Assembly (NCBI RefSeq): GCF_015493435.1
Contig: NZ_WGDD01000048.1
Span: 1-64,000, forward strand
Reading direction: 5' to 3'
Origin: Sulfurovum sp.
Lineage (GTDB): Bacteria; Campylobacterota; Campylobacteria; Campylobacterales; Sulfurovaceae
Length of the DNA stretch: 64,000 bases
Shown: positions 37,913-48,203 of the stretch, piece after piece
Numbering within the stretch: position 1 is the stretch's first letter
How the letters are laid out: each line of letters starts with the position of its first letter
The notes under the pieces: model-generated
Databases searched by the model: none
What the model was told of the DNA's origin: nothing
What the model saw: the letters and a program-made list of their open reading frames with translations, nothing else
Translations under genes and position numbers: made by a program

Positions 37913-37915
37913 CTT

Positions 37916-38389
37916 CTATGCCACCCTGCACTCATGTTTGAGTTCCTGTAAAAATTCGATAATACGCAGCTGAAAGAGTGCTTCGTCATCCTCTTCATCC
38001 ATACATTCATGCAGCTGCATCAAAAGGCCGATATCGATCTTTTCGCAAAAGCGCTTTACCTCTTTGACTTCCCTGCGTACCTGTGCGATCAAATGTTCAA
38101 AGTCCAGCCCGTTATTGGTCACGATCTTTGTATGGTATTCATAGACTGTATCTATGAGCAGCTCAGCCCGCTCCTGGTTTTCCGAGTAGATCGTATGGGC
38201 GATCTCTTTGAGTTTCTGCTTTTCGCATTCATTTATTTCATCATCCGTAGAGATCATCAGGGTTAACAGTTTTGCACGAAATTCAAGAGAACTGTTATGA
38301 TATACCAGCAATTCCCGAAACATTTTCATGACACTTCGTTTAAAAGTTTTAAGCATTATTTTCCTTGCGCATAGATGACTTAACACCAT
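37916..38389 (-). CDS. Hypothetical protein
   Basis: 157 aa; no family recognised; start uncertain. Confidence 0.5.
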   Translation of the reverse strand: MVLSHLCARKIMLKTFKRSVMKMFRELLVYHNSSLEFRAKLLTLMISTDDEINECEKQKLKEIAHTIYSENQERAELLIDTVYEYHTKIVTNNGLDFEHLIAQVRREVKEVKRFCEKIDIGLLMQLHECMDEEDDEALFQLRIIEFLQELKHECRVA

Positions 38390-38438
38390 TTTAACAAAAA
38401 AAGACTATAGTTTTATAATTTTTAGTCAAAGAGAGAAA

Positions 38439-39224
38439 ATGAACGATATTGATCTGCTCGTTATTTTAAGTACAGCCTTTTTGGGGAGTGTCGGACATTG
38501 TATCGGTATGTGCGGGGGTATCGTCGTTGCCTACAGTTCCACCAAAATAGACCACAAAGCTTCATGGGCACGTCAGACCATCTCGCATCTCGCTTACAAT
38601 TTTGGCAGGGTAACGACCTACTCGGTCATCGGTGCGCTCTTCGGGCTTCTGGGAAAAGCCATTGCATTTACACCTGAAACAAAAGGAGTACTTTTTTTGC
38701 TGACCGGTCTTTTAATGGTACTCGCCGGCCTTTCACTCGTAGGCAATCTCAAATTCCTCAACTCGGCGGAGTGGTCCATTTCCAAACACAAGTGGTATCA
38801 TACCGCATTTAGAAAACTGATCGGAGACCAGTCCCTCTGGAGTTTTTATCTGCTGGGAATGCTGAACGGGATCATCCCCTGCGGGCTGGTCTATTCGTTT
38901 GCCATTTTTGCCGCCAGTACAGCCAGCCCGCTTTGGGGAGCCATCGTTATGGCAACTTTCGGGCTGGCGACCATTCCTGCACTCTTTTTTCTCGGAACCG
39001 TCACCAAATTCCTGCAAAAAGGTTCTCTGCGCGGCACGATGATGAAGCTTGCTGCCATGCTTGTGATCTTCTACGGTTTCTACACCCTCTACAAAGGATA
39101 TCGATTTATCTCCCACCCCCAGGAGATGCAGCAAATGATGAACAGTATGCAGACAGGCAGCGTCAAAAGCAAGATAGAAGGCAAGTGCGGAGGCATGAAG
39201 TGTGCTCCGGGGAAATGCGGGTAA
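38439..39224 (+). CDS. Sulfite exporter TauE/SafE-like (DsbD_2-type) membrane protein with Cys-rich tail
   Basis: LGSVGHCIGMCGGIV, GMLNGIIPCGLVYSF; C-terminus EGKCGGMKCAPGKCG. Confidence 0.85.
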   Translation: MNDIDLLVILSTAFLGSVGHCIGMCGGIVVAYSSTKIDHKASWARQTISHLAYNFGRVTTYSVIGALFGLLGKAIAFTPETKGVLFLLTGLLMVLAGLSLVGNLKFLNSAEWSISKHKWYHTAFRKLIGDQSLWSFYLLGMLNGIIPCGLVYSFAIFAASTASPLWGAIVMATFGLATIPALFFLGTVTKFLQKGSLRGTMMKLAAMLVIFYGFYTLYKGYRFISHPQEMQQMMNSMQTGSVKSKIEGKCGGMKCAPGKCG

Positions 39225-39373
39225 GGATTGCCCTGTCTACCGGGTTAAATATCCGAACATTTCCCAGCCTATCAGGTTGTCAGCAATCAGATAAACTTTT
39301 CATTCACCCGTAACAGGACTTGGGAAATTTACCCGCACATCATATCTGCGATAATTTCGCTATAATTCCCTTC

Positions 39374-40471
39374 ATGAATCACATTAAGACCTATGCCTAC
39401 GACCATACCCCGCTGTACTTTGATTTCAAACAGACCATTGAACGCTTTTTTGTTGAAGAAATACCGCTTTATGCTTTTACGGGCAGCGGTAATTATCTTG
39501 TCCTCAAAATCAAGAAGACTGATATGAGCACACACAAACTGCTGACAGTACTTGCCAAAGCAACCGAACTGCAGGAGCGTGACATCGGGTATGCCGGACT
39601 GAAAGACAAAAGTGCGACGACCATTCAGTACATTTCCATTCCCAAACAGGCAGAAAAACTGCTCAACAAGAATCTGACTACCCAGAGAGTAGAAATACTT
39701 GAGCGTACCTACAACAAAGCACCCATCAAAATAGGCCATCTCAAAGGGAACCGATTTTCTGTCATACTGCATCACATTAATGAAAAAGATGCCAAGTTTT
39801 TCAATACTACCGCCAAAATGATGCAGACCAAAGGCATACCCAATTACTACGGATACCAGCGTTTCGGGGAAGACAGCCAGTCCTACCTGCAGGGAAAAGA
39901 GATCGCCCACAGCGGAAAACGCCTCAAAGGCAGCCGGGAAAAACTGCTGGTTTCTGCATACCAGAGCCATCTTTTCAACAAATGGCTCGGCTCCCGGGTC
40001 AAACTTTCCGCCATTATTGGCAAAGAAAAAATAGATAGTGCTGCCAGAAAACTGAAATATCCGGCAGAACTCGTCAAGGTCCTTGCTCAGCAGCCGCAGT
40101 TCTTCAAACTTTTTTTCGGTGATGTGGTCATGCCCTACCCCTACGGCAAAACATCCTTTGTCAAAGATATGATGCAAAGTGCCAGGGTATTTCAGGAAAA
40201 AAAGATCTCGCCTACCGGTCTGCTCTGCGGTGCCAATGCGCTCAGAGCACAGAATGATGCCTACCATCTTGAAGAGCCTTTTGATGACACAGAATTGAGC
40301 TCACTCAAAGGAGACAGACGTTTTGCCTGGATCTGGCCCAAAGAAGTGGAAACAGCCTATGAAAAAGAAACAAAGACTCTGCAGGCGGATTTCTATCTCC
40401 CCAAAGGTTCCTATGCCACGACATTCCTTGAAGAGATAGGGAAATTTTCGCTTAAAGGGCGTAAGGAATAG
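39374..40471 (+). CDS. truD: tRNA pseudouridine(13) synthase
   Basis: IGYAGLKDKSATTIQYISI, GIPNYYGYQRFG. Confidence 0.95.
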   Translation: MNHIKTYAYDHTPLYFDFKQTIERFFVEEIPLYAFTGSGNYLVLKIKKTDMSTHKLLTVLAKATELQERDIGYAGLKDKSATTIQYISIPKQAEKLLNKNLTTQRVEILERTYNKAPIKIGHLKGNRFSVILHHINEKDAKFFNTTAKMMQTKGIPNYYGYQRFGEDSQSYLQGKEIAHSGKRLKGSREKLLVSAYQSHLFNKWLGSRVKLSAIIGKEKIDSAARKLKYPAELVKVLAQQPQFFKLFFGDVVMPYPYGKTSFVKDMMQSARVFQEKKISPTGLLCGANALRAQNDAYHLEEPFDDTELSSLKGDRRFAWIWPKEVETAYEKETKTLQADFYLPKGSYATTFLEEIGKFSLKGRKE

Positions 40472-41120
40472 GGTCTTTTTCTCCTGCTGCTTCAAAGCCG
40501 CGCAGTCGAAGCCGGCAACTGTCACAGACACCGCATGCAGCATCTTCTGCCTGGTAGCAGCTCCAGGTATCGGCCAGGGGAACACCCCATTCCAGTGCTT
40601 TTTGTACAATTTCGCTTTTTTTCATAGCCACAAGAGGCATCCTTATCTGAATACACGTTTCTTCTCTCGTACCGAGATTGATCGCTTTTTCCATCTGTTC
40701 AATGTAACTTTGACGACAGTCCGGATAGCCCGAACTGTCCTCTTCGACCACACCGATGAACAATGCTTCCGCTCCGTGTTTCTCCGCCAAAGCAGCAGCA
40801 ATAGAGAGGAAGATACCGTTCCGAAAAGGCACATACGTTACAGGAACCCCCTCTTCCAGTCCTCCCGTAGGTACTTCGATCGTTTTGTCTGTCAGTGCCG
40901 AAGCACCGATCTGTTCAAAAAAATCAAGGTCTATTTCATAAGACTCGGATGCATTCAGTGCTTTGGACAGCTTTCTGAAGCATACCAGTTCCTTGTTCTG
41001 GGTACGCTGTCCGTAGTTAAAATGCAAAGCAATGATCTCATACTGCTCTTTCTGTGCGATCTTTGCGCTCAATGCGCTGTCCATGCCACCCGATATAATA
41101 CAGACTGCTTTTTTACCCAT
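40452..41120 (-). CDS. queC: 7-cyano-7-deazaguanine synthase
   Basis: CIISGGMDSALSAKIAQ, TWSCYQAEDAACGVCDSCRLRLRGF. Confidence 0.95.
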   Translation of the reverse strand: MGKKAVCIISGGMDSALSAKIAQKEQYEIIALHFNYGQRTQNKELVCFRKLSKALNASESYEIDLDFFEQIGASALTDKTIEVPTGGLEEGVPVTYVPFRNGIFLSIAAALAEKHGAEALFIGVVEEDSSGYPDCRQSYIEQMEKAINLGTREETCIQIRMPLVAMKKSEIVQKALEWGVPLADTWSCYQAEDAACGVCDSCRLRLRGFEAAGEKDPIPYAL

Positions 41121-41177
41121 GTGTATCGTCCTGTCTTTTTTACTCCCATTTTACCAAGATTTGGGTAAACTTCGGGC

Positions 41178-41624
41178 ATGAACAGTATAATAATAGACCT
41201 TGACAACCAAACCTCTCTGAATGTTGATATGGGTGCACTCGAAGAGATCGCACAGTCACTGACAGACAGAGAAACAGAACTCATCATAACTGACAATAAA
41301 AATATACAGGAACTCAATAAAGAGTACCGGGACAAAGATGCCCCTACAGATGTACTCAGTTTTCCCATGGAAACCCCTTTCGGAGAAGAAAGTGTTTTTA
41401 AGATGCCTCTGGGCTCCATTATCATTTCTGCCGACTATGTGAAAGAAAAAGCCGATGCGTTCTCCCATGGTGAACAAGACGAACTTAAACTGCTCTTCAT
41501 CCACGGTTTGCTGCATCTTATGGGATATGATCATGAAGAAGATCATGGCGAAATGCGCCAAAAGGAAAAGGAGATCATTGAAAAATTCGGTCTGCCTTCC
41601 AGCCTTATTGTACGAAACGATTAA
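41178..41624 (+). CDS. ybeY: Endoribonuclease YbeY
   Basis: NKEYRDKDAPTDVLSFPM, FIHGLLHLMGYDHE. Confidence 0.97.
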   Translation: MNSIIIDLDNQTSLNVDMGALEEIAQSLTDRETELIITDNKNIQELNKEYRDKDAPTDVLSFPMETPFGEESVFKMPLGSIIISADYVKEKADAFSHGEQDELKLLFIHGLLHLMGYDHEEDHGEMRQKEKEIIEKFGLPSSLIVRND

Positions 41625-41633
41625 AGGAAATCC

Positions 41634-42566
41634 ATGAATTTTGTTATATTTGTCATCGCTATGGGGGCACTGATATGGGGTGCGGAACTTATTATCAAGC
41701 AGAGTGAGAAGATTGCCCTGAAATTCAATATCCCTGAATTCATCATCGGAGCCACCCTTATTGCACTGGGTACTTCACTGCCTGAAATGGCTGCCAGTAT
41801 TGCGGCCAGTCTGGACCATAAACCCGATATTGCCATTGCGAACGTGATCGGAAGCAATATTCTGAATATTACCCTGGTGCTTGCTGCTGTTTTCCTCATT
41901 GCCAGGAAGATCGTTCCCGACAGAGATTTTTTTGCCAAAGACAGTACCTGGGCACTTGTCCCTGTACTCGTTTTTGTTCTCATGGTCCTCGACGGCGTGA
42001 TCTCCAGATTTGATGCAGCATTGCTGCTGCTTCTGATGGGAGCCTACCTGCTCTTTCTGCTCCAGGATGCAAAAAGCATTCCCATTGAAGAGCTGGATGA
42101 GATCGATATGGTCCATTTTTCCTGGGCAGGCACGGTCCCGGTACTGATCGGGGCTTTTGTACTCGTGATCATGGGGGCCCACTTTACGGTAGAAAGTGCA
42201 TCGGAAATCGCTAAAAGTTTTGGTATTTCTGAATGGATCATCGGTATTGTTATGGTTTCATTCGGTACTTCTATGCCGGAACTTGTGGTAAGTATCTCCG
42301 CTGCACTCAAAGGGAAAGTGGACATGGCCATAGGAAATATCATAGGTTCAAACCTGGCGAACACTACAGTGGTTCTTGGTTCGGCTGCACTTGCCAATCC
42401 TCTGCCTATCGATGCTTCTGCCTACATCTTCGATATTGCCACCATGATCGTTGCTACCCTGCTTCTTGTCTTCATTACCGCAAACAAACTTTACAACAAA
42501 TCAGCAGGGATCAGCCTGATAATCATTCTGGGACTGTTTCTAAACAATACTCTTCAGAACATGTAA
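41634..42566 (+). CDS. Calcium/sodium antiporter (CaCA family)
   Basis: GATLIALGTSLPEMAAS and MVSFGTSMPELVVSI repeats. Confidence 0.93.
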   Translation: MNFVIFVIAMGALIWGAELIIKQSEKIALKFNIPEFIIGATLIALGTSLPEMAASIAASLDHKPDIAIANVIGSNILNITLVLAAVFLIARKIVPDRDFFAKDSTWALVPVLVFVLMVLDGVISRFDAALLLLLMGAYLLFLLQDAKSIPIEELDEIDMVHFSWAGTVPVLIGAFVLVIMGAHFTVESASEIAKSFGISEWIIGIVMVSFGTSMPELVVSISAALKGKVDMAIGNIIGSNLANTTVVLGSAALANPLPIDASAYIFDIATMIVATLLLVFITANKLYNKSAGISLIIILGLFLNNTLQNM

Positions 42567-42589
42567 ATGTTTCTTCTGAAAAACACTGC

Positions 42590-44509
42590 TTAAAAGAGAG
42601 AAAGACCGCCGCCGCTCTTTTTTCTGAGGTCTTCATTTCTCTTTTTGATCTTCTCTTTCTTTTCCTCAAGTGCAGGTGTTTCGGAAGCGGTATTGCCTAT
42701 CTCTTTTTGCAGCTTGCTCTTAAAGTAGCCGTTCTTGTACAGCCATTTGTATATATCTCCTGCCATAGGGGCGGATGTACTCCCGCCATGGCCGCCATGC
42801 TCAATGAGGACCGTTACAACAAATTGCGGGTCGTCATAAGGTGCATAGGTCGTAATCCAGGCATGTGAACGGTGAAAATAGGCCAACTCCGATTCTTTCA
42901 GCCTTCTGCCTACCTGGGGAATGGAAGTGACCTGGGAAGTCCCTGTTTTCCCTGCAACAATAACAGGAAGATCATGCATCAGACGATAGGCGGTTCCTCT
43001 GCGGGTATTGCACACATCGTACATTCCCATGCGTACTTCGGAGAGCGTTCTGGGGTTAAATTTCATAGGAACGATCGTTGCATTGATCTCCTTGCCGTCA
43101 ATGCTTTTGGCTACCCGGGGTGTGACAAGATTGCCTGTAGCGACCAGAGCCGTGTAGCGTGCCACCTGAAGCGGTGTTACCAGGTCGTAGCCCTGTCCGA
43201 TGGAGGCAATGACTGTTTCACCAAGATACCACGGCTGTTTGAAGCGTCTCATCTTCCATGCTTTATCCGGAATGACACCGCTGTATTCCCGGGGAAGATC
43301 CACACCTGTTTTGACACCAAGACCGAATGAGCGAAGGTTTTTTGCCATCGCATCGATACCGACTTTGAGACTCTTTTTGTAAAAGTACACGTCACAGGAC
43401 TGCTGAATAGCTTTGCGCAGCCACACTTTTCCATGTCCGCTGTGTTTCCAGCACCGGAAACGGTGTTTGCTGTTCCCGATGGTCATCGAGCCGTTGCAAT
43501 ATTCATCCTGCTCCAAAATACCCGGTTTTGCTTTGTCGAATGCCAGTGCCATACCCGGTTTGATGGAAGAACCCGGAGGATAGGTCCCGTGTGTGATCTT
43601 GTTGGTAAACGGGTGTGCAAGGTCTTCCTGAAGGGATTTCCACGCTTTCGAACTGATGCCCCCCACAAAAAGATTCGGATCATAGGCAGGATAACTCACC
43701 GCAGCCAGAATTTCGCCATTGGTCCGCATAACGATCGCCACACCTGTTGCGTCTCCAAAATGTTCATAAATCATTTTCTGCAGATCGACATCGATATTGA
43801 GTTTCAGGTTCCGATTGTCTTTGGGAAGCATCTTTTCAAGCACATCGACCGCTTTGTTCCTTGCCGTTACTTTATTGATCTGATAGCCGAGTTTTCCTTC
43901 AAGGAAAGTATTGTAATATCGTTCAAGTCCGCTTTTCCCTACTTTTCCGACAACATCGACCACTTCATCCGCTTTATTTTCTTTGGTGTTCGACCGTCCT
44001 GTATAGCCTATGAGATGTGCACAGTATTTTCCGTAGGGATAATAACGTTTTGTTTCAGCTTCGATCTTAAGTTCATCATGCATACTCAGTGTCGGGTAGG
44101 CACTCATCATATCGGCATAGTGAATAAAATCAACTACTTTGATGTATTTGTGATTATAGGCTGAACTTTTCTTTTTATAGACCTTCATCATCGTTGTCTT
44201 GTTCAAATCGGGAAAGGTTTCAAGTATCGTATCGACAGCCTGTTCCAGCTGACTCTTTTTCCCTTCTTTGCTTTTCATGGACAAATGCGGTTTGATGGAG
44301 AGAGAAAAACCGATCTGGTTCATTGCCAGAAGGTTTCCGTTAAGGTCGGTGATCTCGCCCCTGACAGGCTTTATGAATTCTTTTCGCTCTACATTCGCTT
44401 TGGCAAGGCTTGTATAATAAAAGTTTGATTTGACACTGACATGGTAAAGCCGTGTGATCATGCCGGCCCATACCAGTATAAAAAGCAGCAGTACTATTTT
44501 ATATCTCAT
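42590..44509 (-). CDS. mrdA: Penicillin-binding protein 2
   Basis: GTYPPGSSIKPGMALA, QQSCDVYFY, VAGKTGTSQV. Confidence 0.95.
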   Translation of the reverse strand: MRYKIVLLLFILVWAGMITRLYHVSVKSNFYYTSLAKANVERKEFIKPVRGEITDLNGNLLAMNQIGFSLSIKPHLSMKSKEGKKSQLEQAVDTILETFPDLNKTTMMKVYKKKSSAYNHKYIKVVDFIHYADMMSAYPTLSMHDELKIEAETKRYYPYGKYCAHLIGYTGRSNTKENKADEVVDVVGKVGKSGLERYYNTFLEGKLGYQINKVTARNKAVDVLEKMLPKDNRNLKLNIDVDLQKMIYEHFGDATGVAIVMRTNGEILAAVSYPAYDPNLFVGGISSKAWKSLQEDLAHPFTNKITHGTYPPGSSIKPGMALAFDKAKPGILEQDEYCNGSMTIGNSKHRFRCWKHSGHGKVWLRKAIQQSCDVYFYKKSLKVGIDAMAKNLRSFGLGVKTGVDLPREYSGVIPDKAWKMRRFKQPWYLGETVIASIGQGYDLVTPLQVARYTALVATGNLVTPRVAKSIDGKEINATIVPMKFNPRTLSEVRMGMYDVCNTRRGTAYRLMHDLPVIVAGKTGTSQVTSIPQVGRRLKESELAYFHRSHAWITTYAPYDDPQFVVTVLIEHGGHGGSTSAPMAGDIYKWLYKNGYFKSKLQKEIGNTASETPALEEKKEKIKKRNEDLRKKSGGGLSLF

Positions 44510-44967
44510 ATCACCACCACTATCAGAAGATCGACGACAAGAGAATAGAGCAGAATAGTATCAAGCACAATACTGCTGGTTCCAAAAACAAAATCATACG
44601 CAAGCAGTATACCGAGGTAAATGACATCTATCAGAAAAACCGTCAAAAGCGGTCTGCATATCTTGCATTTTTTCAAATGTGACAGGGTACCGTAAAAAAG
44701 CATATAGACGATCAGTACCGCAACCAGTATCAGAAAAAACGGCAGGGAAAGGTTGACTTCAAGATTGATGAAATAGATGAGAGAGAGCAGAATATAGCTC
44801 CATTTTCCCTGCTCTATGCCTTCAATGAACAGATACCCCATCAAACCTATAAGCAAAGGAAGGAACACATAAAATGATATCAGCATAGGATAAAAAAGTA
44901 CAAAGGAAACGATCAGCAGCCAAAAAAGTACCTGCATCATAAACTTCATCGGTGAGGAGTGCTGCAT
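44506..44967 (-). CDS. Integral membrane protein, possible MreD-like
   Basis: 153 aa, hydrophobic, directly upstream of mrdA. Confidence 0.4.
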   Translation of the reverse strand: MQHSSPMKFMMQVLFWLLIVSFVLFYPMLISFYVFLPLLIGLMGYLFIEGIEQGKWSYILLSLIYFINLEVNLSLPFFLILVAVLIVYMLFYGTLSHLKKCKICRPLLTVFLIDVIYLGILLAYDFVFGTSSIVLDTILLYSLVVDLLIVVVI

Positions 44968-45428
44968 CAGAGTTTATACACCAGGGCTACTTCATTGCAG
45001 ACAGGGAAATGGATACACTTGATACAGTCTGCCCAGATCTTGTGTTCAGGAATGGCTTCTTTGCTAATCTCTCTAAATCCGAGTTTTTCAAAAAAGACCG
45101 GTCTGTATGTCAACACCAGTACATCTTCTTCCACACCAAGTGTTTTTGCTTCTTCGACCGCAAATTCAACCAGTCTCTGACCGATCTTCTTTCCCCGGTA
45201 TGCTTCATCCACAATAAGACTGCGTATCTCTGCCACCCTCATGGAGTGAATATGCAAAGCCGTATAGCCTACCAGCGTTTCTCCCTCTTTTGCCAGGACG
45301 TAGGAACGTATGTTCGTAGCAACTTCATCTTCGCTGCGGTTAAGGATCACGCCGTCTTTGACTTCGGAAAGGACCAGTCTCTGCATCGCAGGGATATCTG
45401 CCAGATTTGCTTTGACAAAAGTGATCAA
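44967..45428 (-). CDS. GNAT N-acetyltransferase (ArgA-like short form)
   Basis: AEIRSLIVDEAYRGKKIGQRLVEFAVEEA, FFEKLGFREI. Confidence 0.75.
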   Translation of the reverse strand: MITFVKANLADIPAMQRLVLSEVKDGVILNRSEDEVATNIRSYVLAKEGETLVGYTALHIHSMRVAEIRSLIVDEAYRGKKIGQRLVEFAVEEAKTLGVEEDVLVLTYRPVFFEKLGFREISKEAIPEHKIWADCIKCIHFPVCNEVALVYKL

Positions 45429-46066
45429 ACTGTTTTCTCCTCATTGCTGTTTTGTATATTCCCGTCAATACCGAAGATCGTTCGGAGTATTTCATAGTGT
45501 ACCCGGTCATGGCCGTTCTTTTTCAGATTGGACACGGTAATAGAACCGGGAAAATCACGTTTGAGTTTGGCACGTTCTTTCTGGTTCAGTTTGTCGATTT
45601 TGGTAAAAACGGTCAGATAACGCTGATCGGGACGGATGAACCGGGAAATATATTTTTCAACATCATCATCGATCTTGGCATGGGGATGGCGCGCATCGCG
45701 CAAATGAATGAAAAGCCGTATAGAGACACGGTGTTCTATGAACGCTACAAGGTTTTTCTGCCAAACTTCCTTGAGTGATTTGGACACTTTGGCATACCCG
45801 AAACCAGGAAGGTCTACGAACCGTACCGGATAGTTCTCTTCATGATACAGATACCGGGTCTCAAAAAAATTTATTAACTGTGTTTTACCCGGTGTAGCAG
45901 AGCTTTTCGCCAGATTTTTGCGTTGGGTAAGGGAGTTAAGCGTTGAACTTTTCCCGACATTGGAACGCCCGAGAAAAACCACTTCACTCATATCTTCAGG
46001 AAGAGAGTCGGCAATACTTTGCGCCGACTTGATAAAAGATGCTTCGACTATACGGGGTGTACTCAC
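45425..46066 (-). CDS. engB: Ribosome biogenesis GTP-binding protein
   Basis: VVFLGRSNVGKSSTLNSLT, FVDLPGFGYAKV, TKIDKLNQ. Confidence 0.95.
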   Translation of the reverse strand: MSTPRIVEASFIKSAQSIADSLPEDMSEVVFLGRSNVGKSSTLNSLTQRKNLAKSSATPGKTQLINFFETRYLYHEENYPVRFVDLPGFGYAKVSKSLKEVWQKNLVAFIEHRVSIRLFIHLRDARHPHAKIDDDVEKYISRFIRPDQRYLTVFTKIDKLNQKERAKLKRDFPGSITVSNLKKNGHDRVHYEILRTIFGIDGNIQNSNEEKTV

Positions 46067-46536
46067 TTTTTCTTCTCCATATCAAAAATAAATTTTACCG
46101 GTTTTTTCTTACTGCCCTTCACTGCTGCATTTCCGGTTTTCATATCCAGGGTGATCACATTTCCGTTGACATGGCGCTTGTTGCGCAGATCGTCAATTAC
46201 GGCTTTTCCTGTCAGTACATATTGGGAAGTGATGGGATAATACTTCACATTCCGGGCACTGCCTTTGTAAAATCCTTTTTTCTCTTTGACTTCAAAGGTA
46301 ACCGGATTTTTACTGCCGATCGCCTCATACATTTTTGTTTCATTGTTGTCATTGAAGTAGACGATCACCCGGTCTCCGTGCAGCCAGCTGCCAGATTGTT
46401 TGACAGTAACATTTCCGATAAAATGTACTTCTTTCTTCAAGTCTTCCGCTTTCATGGCATCAGAAGTCACTTCCACCTTCTGAGCATACAAAATACCAAA
46501 GAAGAGAAAAGGAAGAAAGTATTTAAACCAATTCAA
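46063..46536 (-). CDS. lptA: LPS transport periplasmic protein LptA
   Basis: VEVTSDAMKAEDLKKEVHFIGNVTVKQSGSWLHGDRVIVY. Confidence 0.88.
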   Translation of the reverse strand: MNWFKYFLPFLFFGILYAQKVEVTSDAMKAEDLKKEVHFIGNVTVKQSGSWLHGDRVIVYFNDNNETKMYEAIGSKNPVTFEVKEKKGFYKGSARNVKYYPITSQYVLTGKAVIDDLRNKRHVNGNVITLDMKTGNAAVKGSKKKPVKFIFDMEKKK

Positions 46537-46617
46537 GAGATACCCTTATGAAAATTTAGCATATAGTATACCATTTTATTACTTGTTCTGCGACGACCCG
46601 GCTCTACTGAAAATTTT

Positions 46618-47136
46618 CTATTCCCGGGTTTGGGCGGTATAAAGCACGGCATTGATCTCTTTGGCAAAGAGAATCTTTTTACGTGTATCATAGTGTGCCG
46701 TATTGCCGTGTACGATATTTTTAGCCAGCACTGCTGTGAACTTTGATGTGATGTCAAGTACGCCTGTCTTTTTGTTGTAGACTGCATGTTCTGCACTGTA
46801 GTTAAACCCTTCTTTCTGTTTTACCCGTACCCGGCCGTCAAGATAGGCTGTCTCCCCCACATAGCGTCCTCTGTCTGCCCAAATACGCTCGATCGAATCG
46901 GTATGATAAATGAGATTGTCAACGGTAAGAACCCCTCCTGTACGGACACCGTATGTCCCTGACAGTGTTGAAAGCAGCTTCTGTGTATTGACCTCTGTCA
47001 GGGTGGCATCGGTGAACTGCATTTCTTTTTGGGCAATTGGTTTGCCTGAAACTTCATCGGAAAGCTTCACGGTATACCCAAGCATGAACATTACTGCAAT
47101 CAGTACCAGAAGAAGAAGTTCTAACTTTACGCCCAT
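46618..47136 (-). CDS. lptC: LPS export protein LptC
   Basis: N-terminal TM; YLDGRVRVKQKEGFNYSAEHAVYNKKTGVLD. Confidence 0.82.
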   Translation of the reverse strand: MGVKLELLLLVLIAVMFMLGYTVKLSDEVSGKPIAQKEMQFTDATLTEVNTQKLLSTLSGTYGVRTGGVLTVDNLIYHTDSIERIWADRGRYVGETAYLDGRVRVKQKEGFNYSAEHAVYNKKTGVLDITSKFTAVLAKNIVHGNTAHYDTRKKILFAKEINAVLYTAQTRE

Positions 47137-47624
47137 AATGCCAGATACTTCTCTTCAAGGCCTTCTTTGACGATGAGGTATTCGATCATTTCTCTGACCG
47201 CGCCCTCGCCGCCTTTTTTGGACAGGATCACAGTAGCGATCCTGTCCACATAGGCACTCGCATCTCTGGGTACAAAAGAGACAGCCGCAGTTTTAAGCAT
47301 TTGAAGATCATTCAAGTCATCACCGATGGCTGCAACATTTTCCATACTGATATCAAGTTTGTCAAGCAGTGTTTCAAGTACTTCCTTTTTATTGTCTACT
47401 CCCTGATAAAAATACTCGATATGCAATTCTTTTGCCCTGCGTTCGACGATAGCGGACTTCCTGCCGGTAATGATCGCTACCTGTTTTCCCAGTTTCCGCC
47501 AACTGGCGATCGCCAACCCGTCTTTGACATTGAAAGACTTGATCTCATCACCGTTGTGGCTGTAGGTAATACGGCTGTCTGTCATCGTTCCGTCAACATC
47601 CAGTACGATCAGTTCTATGCTCAC
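47127..47624 (-). CDS. kdsC: KDO 8-phosphate phosphatase
   Basis: LIVLDVDGTMTDSRI, FNVKDGLAIASWRKLGKQVAIITGRKS, AIGDDLNDLQML. Confidence 0.95.
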   Translation of the reverse strand: MSIELIVLDVDGTMTDSRITYSHNGDEIKSFNVKDGLAIASWRKLGKQVAIITGRKSAIVERRAKELHIEYFYQGVDNKKEVLETLLDKLDISMENVAAIGDDLNDLQMLKTAAVSFVPRDASAYVDRIATVILSKKGGEGAVREMIEYLIVKEGLEEKYLALWA

Positions 47625-48193
47625 AGCACACCCTTGGTACTCGGAATACCTGCATTTTCATTCACAGCAACTGCACGGCGGAGTGCCACTGCCAGTGCCT
47701 TGAACGAAGCCTCTATAATATGGTGCTTGTTCTTTCCTCTGTTATAGATCAGGTGCAGCGTCAGGGGAAGATTGAATGCAAATGCCCTGAAAAACTCTTC
47801 CACAAGTTCCACATCAAAGGTTCCGACTTTTCCGCCGATAGGCAGTTCATAGACAAGAAACGCCCGGTTCGAGAGGTCTATATCGCAGGTAACGCTTGCT
47901 TCATCCATCACTACCGTGGCATTGCCGAAACGTTCGATACTTTGTACCGGATAGATCGCTTTTCTCAAAGCCTGCCCTATGACAATACCCACATCTTCCA
48001 CCGTATGATGGTCATCTATATGGGTATCCCCGGTACACTGCACTTCAAGATCGAGATGCGCATGTTTGGCAAAAGCTTCGAGCATATGGTCGAAAAAACC
48101 CACTCCCGTATCGATCTTCGCTTTGCCCTTGCCGTAAAGGTTCAGTTTTACAGTGATCTGTGTCTCTTTTGTTTCTCTTGTTACTTCTATCAT
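47621..48193 (-). CDS. hisB: Imidazoleglycerol-phosphate dehydratase
   Basis: TGVGFFDHMLEAFAKHAHLDL, DDHHTVEDVGI. Confidence 0.97.
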   Translation of the reverse strand: MIEVTRETKETQITVKLNLYGKGKAKIDTGVGFFDHMLEAFAKHAHLDLEVQCTGDTHIDDHHTVEDVGIVIGQALRKAIYPVQSIERFGNATVVMDEASVTCDIDLSNRAFLVYELPIGGKVGTFDVELVEEFFRAFAFNLPLTLHLIYNRGKNKHHIIEASFKALAVALRRAVAVNENAGIPSTKGVL

Positions 48194-48203
48194 TTAACCA
48201 TCC

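Noticed and set aside
39329-40267. 312-aa - strand ORF
   Set aside because: Antisense shadow of truD
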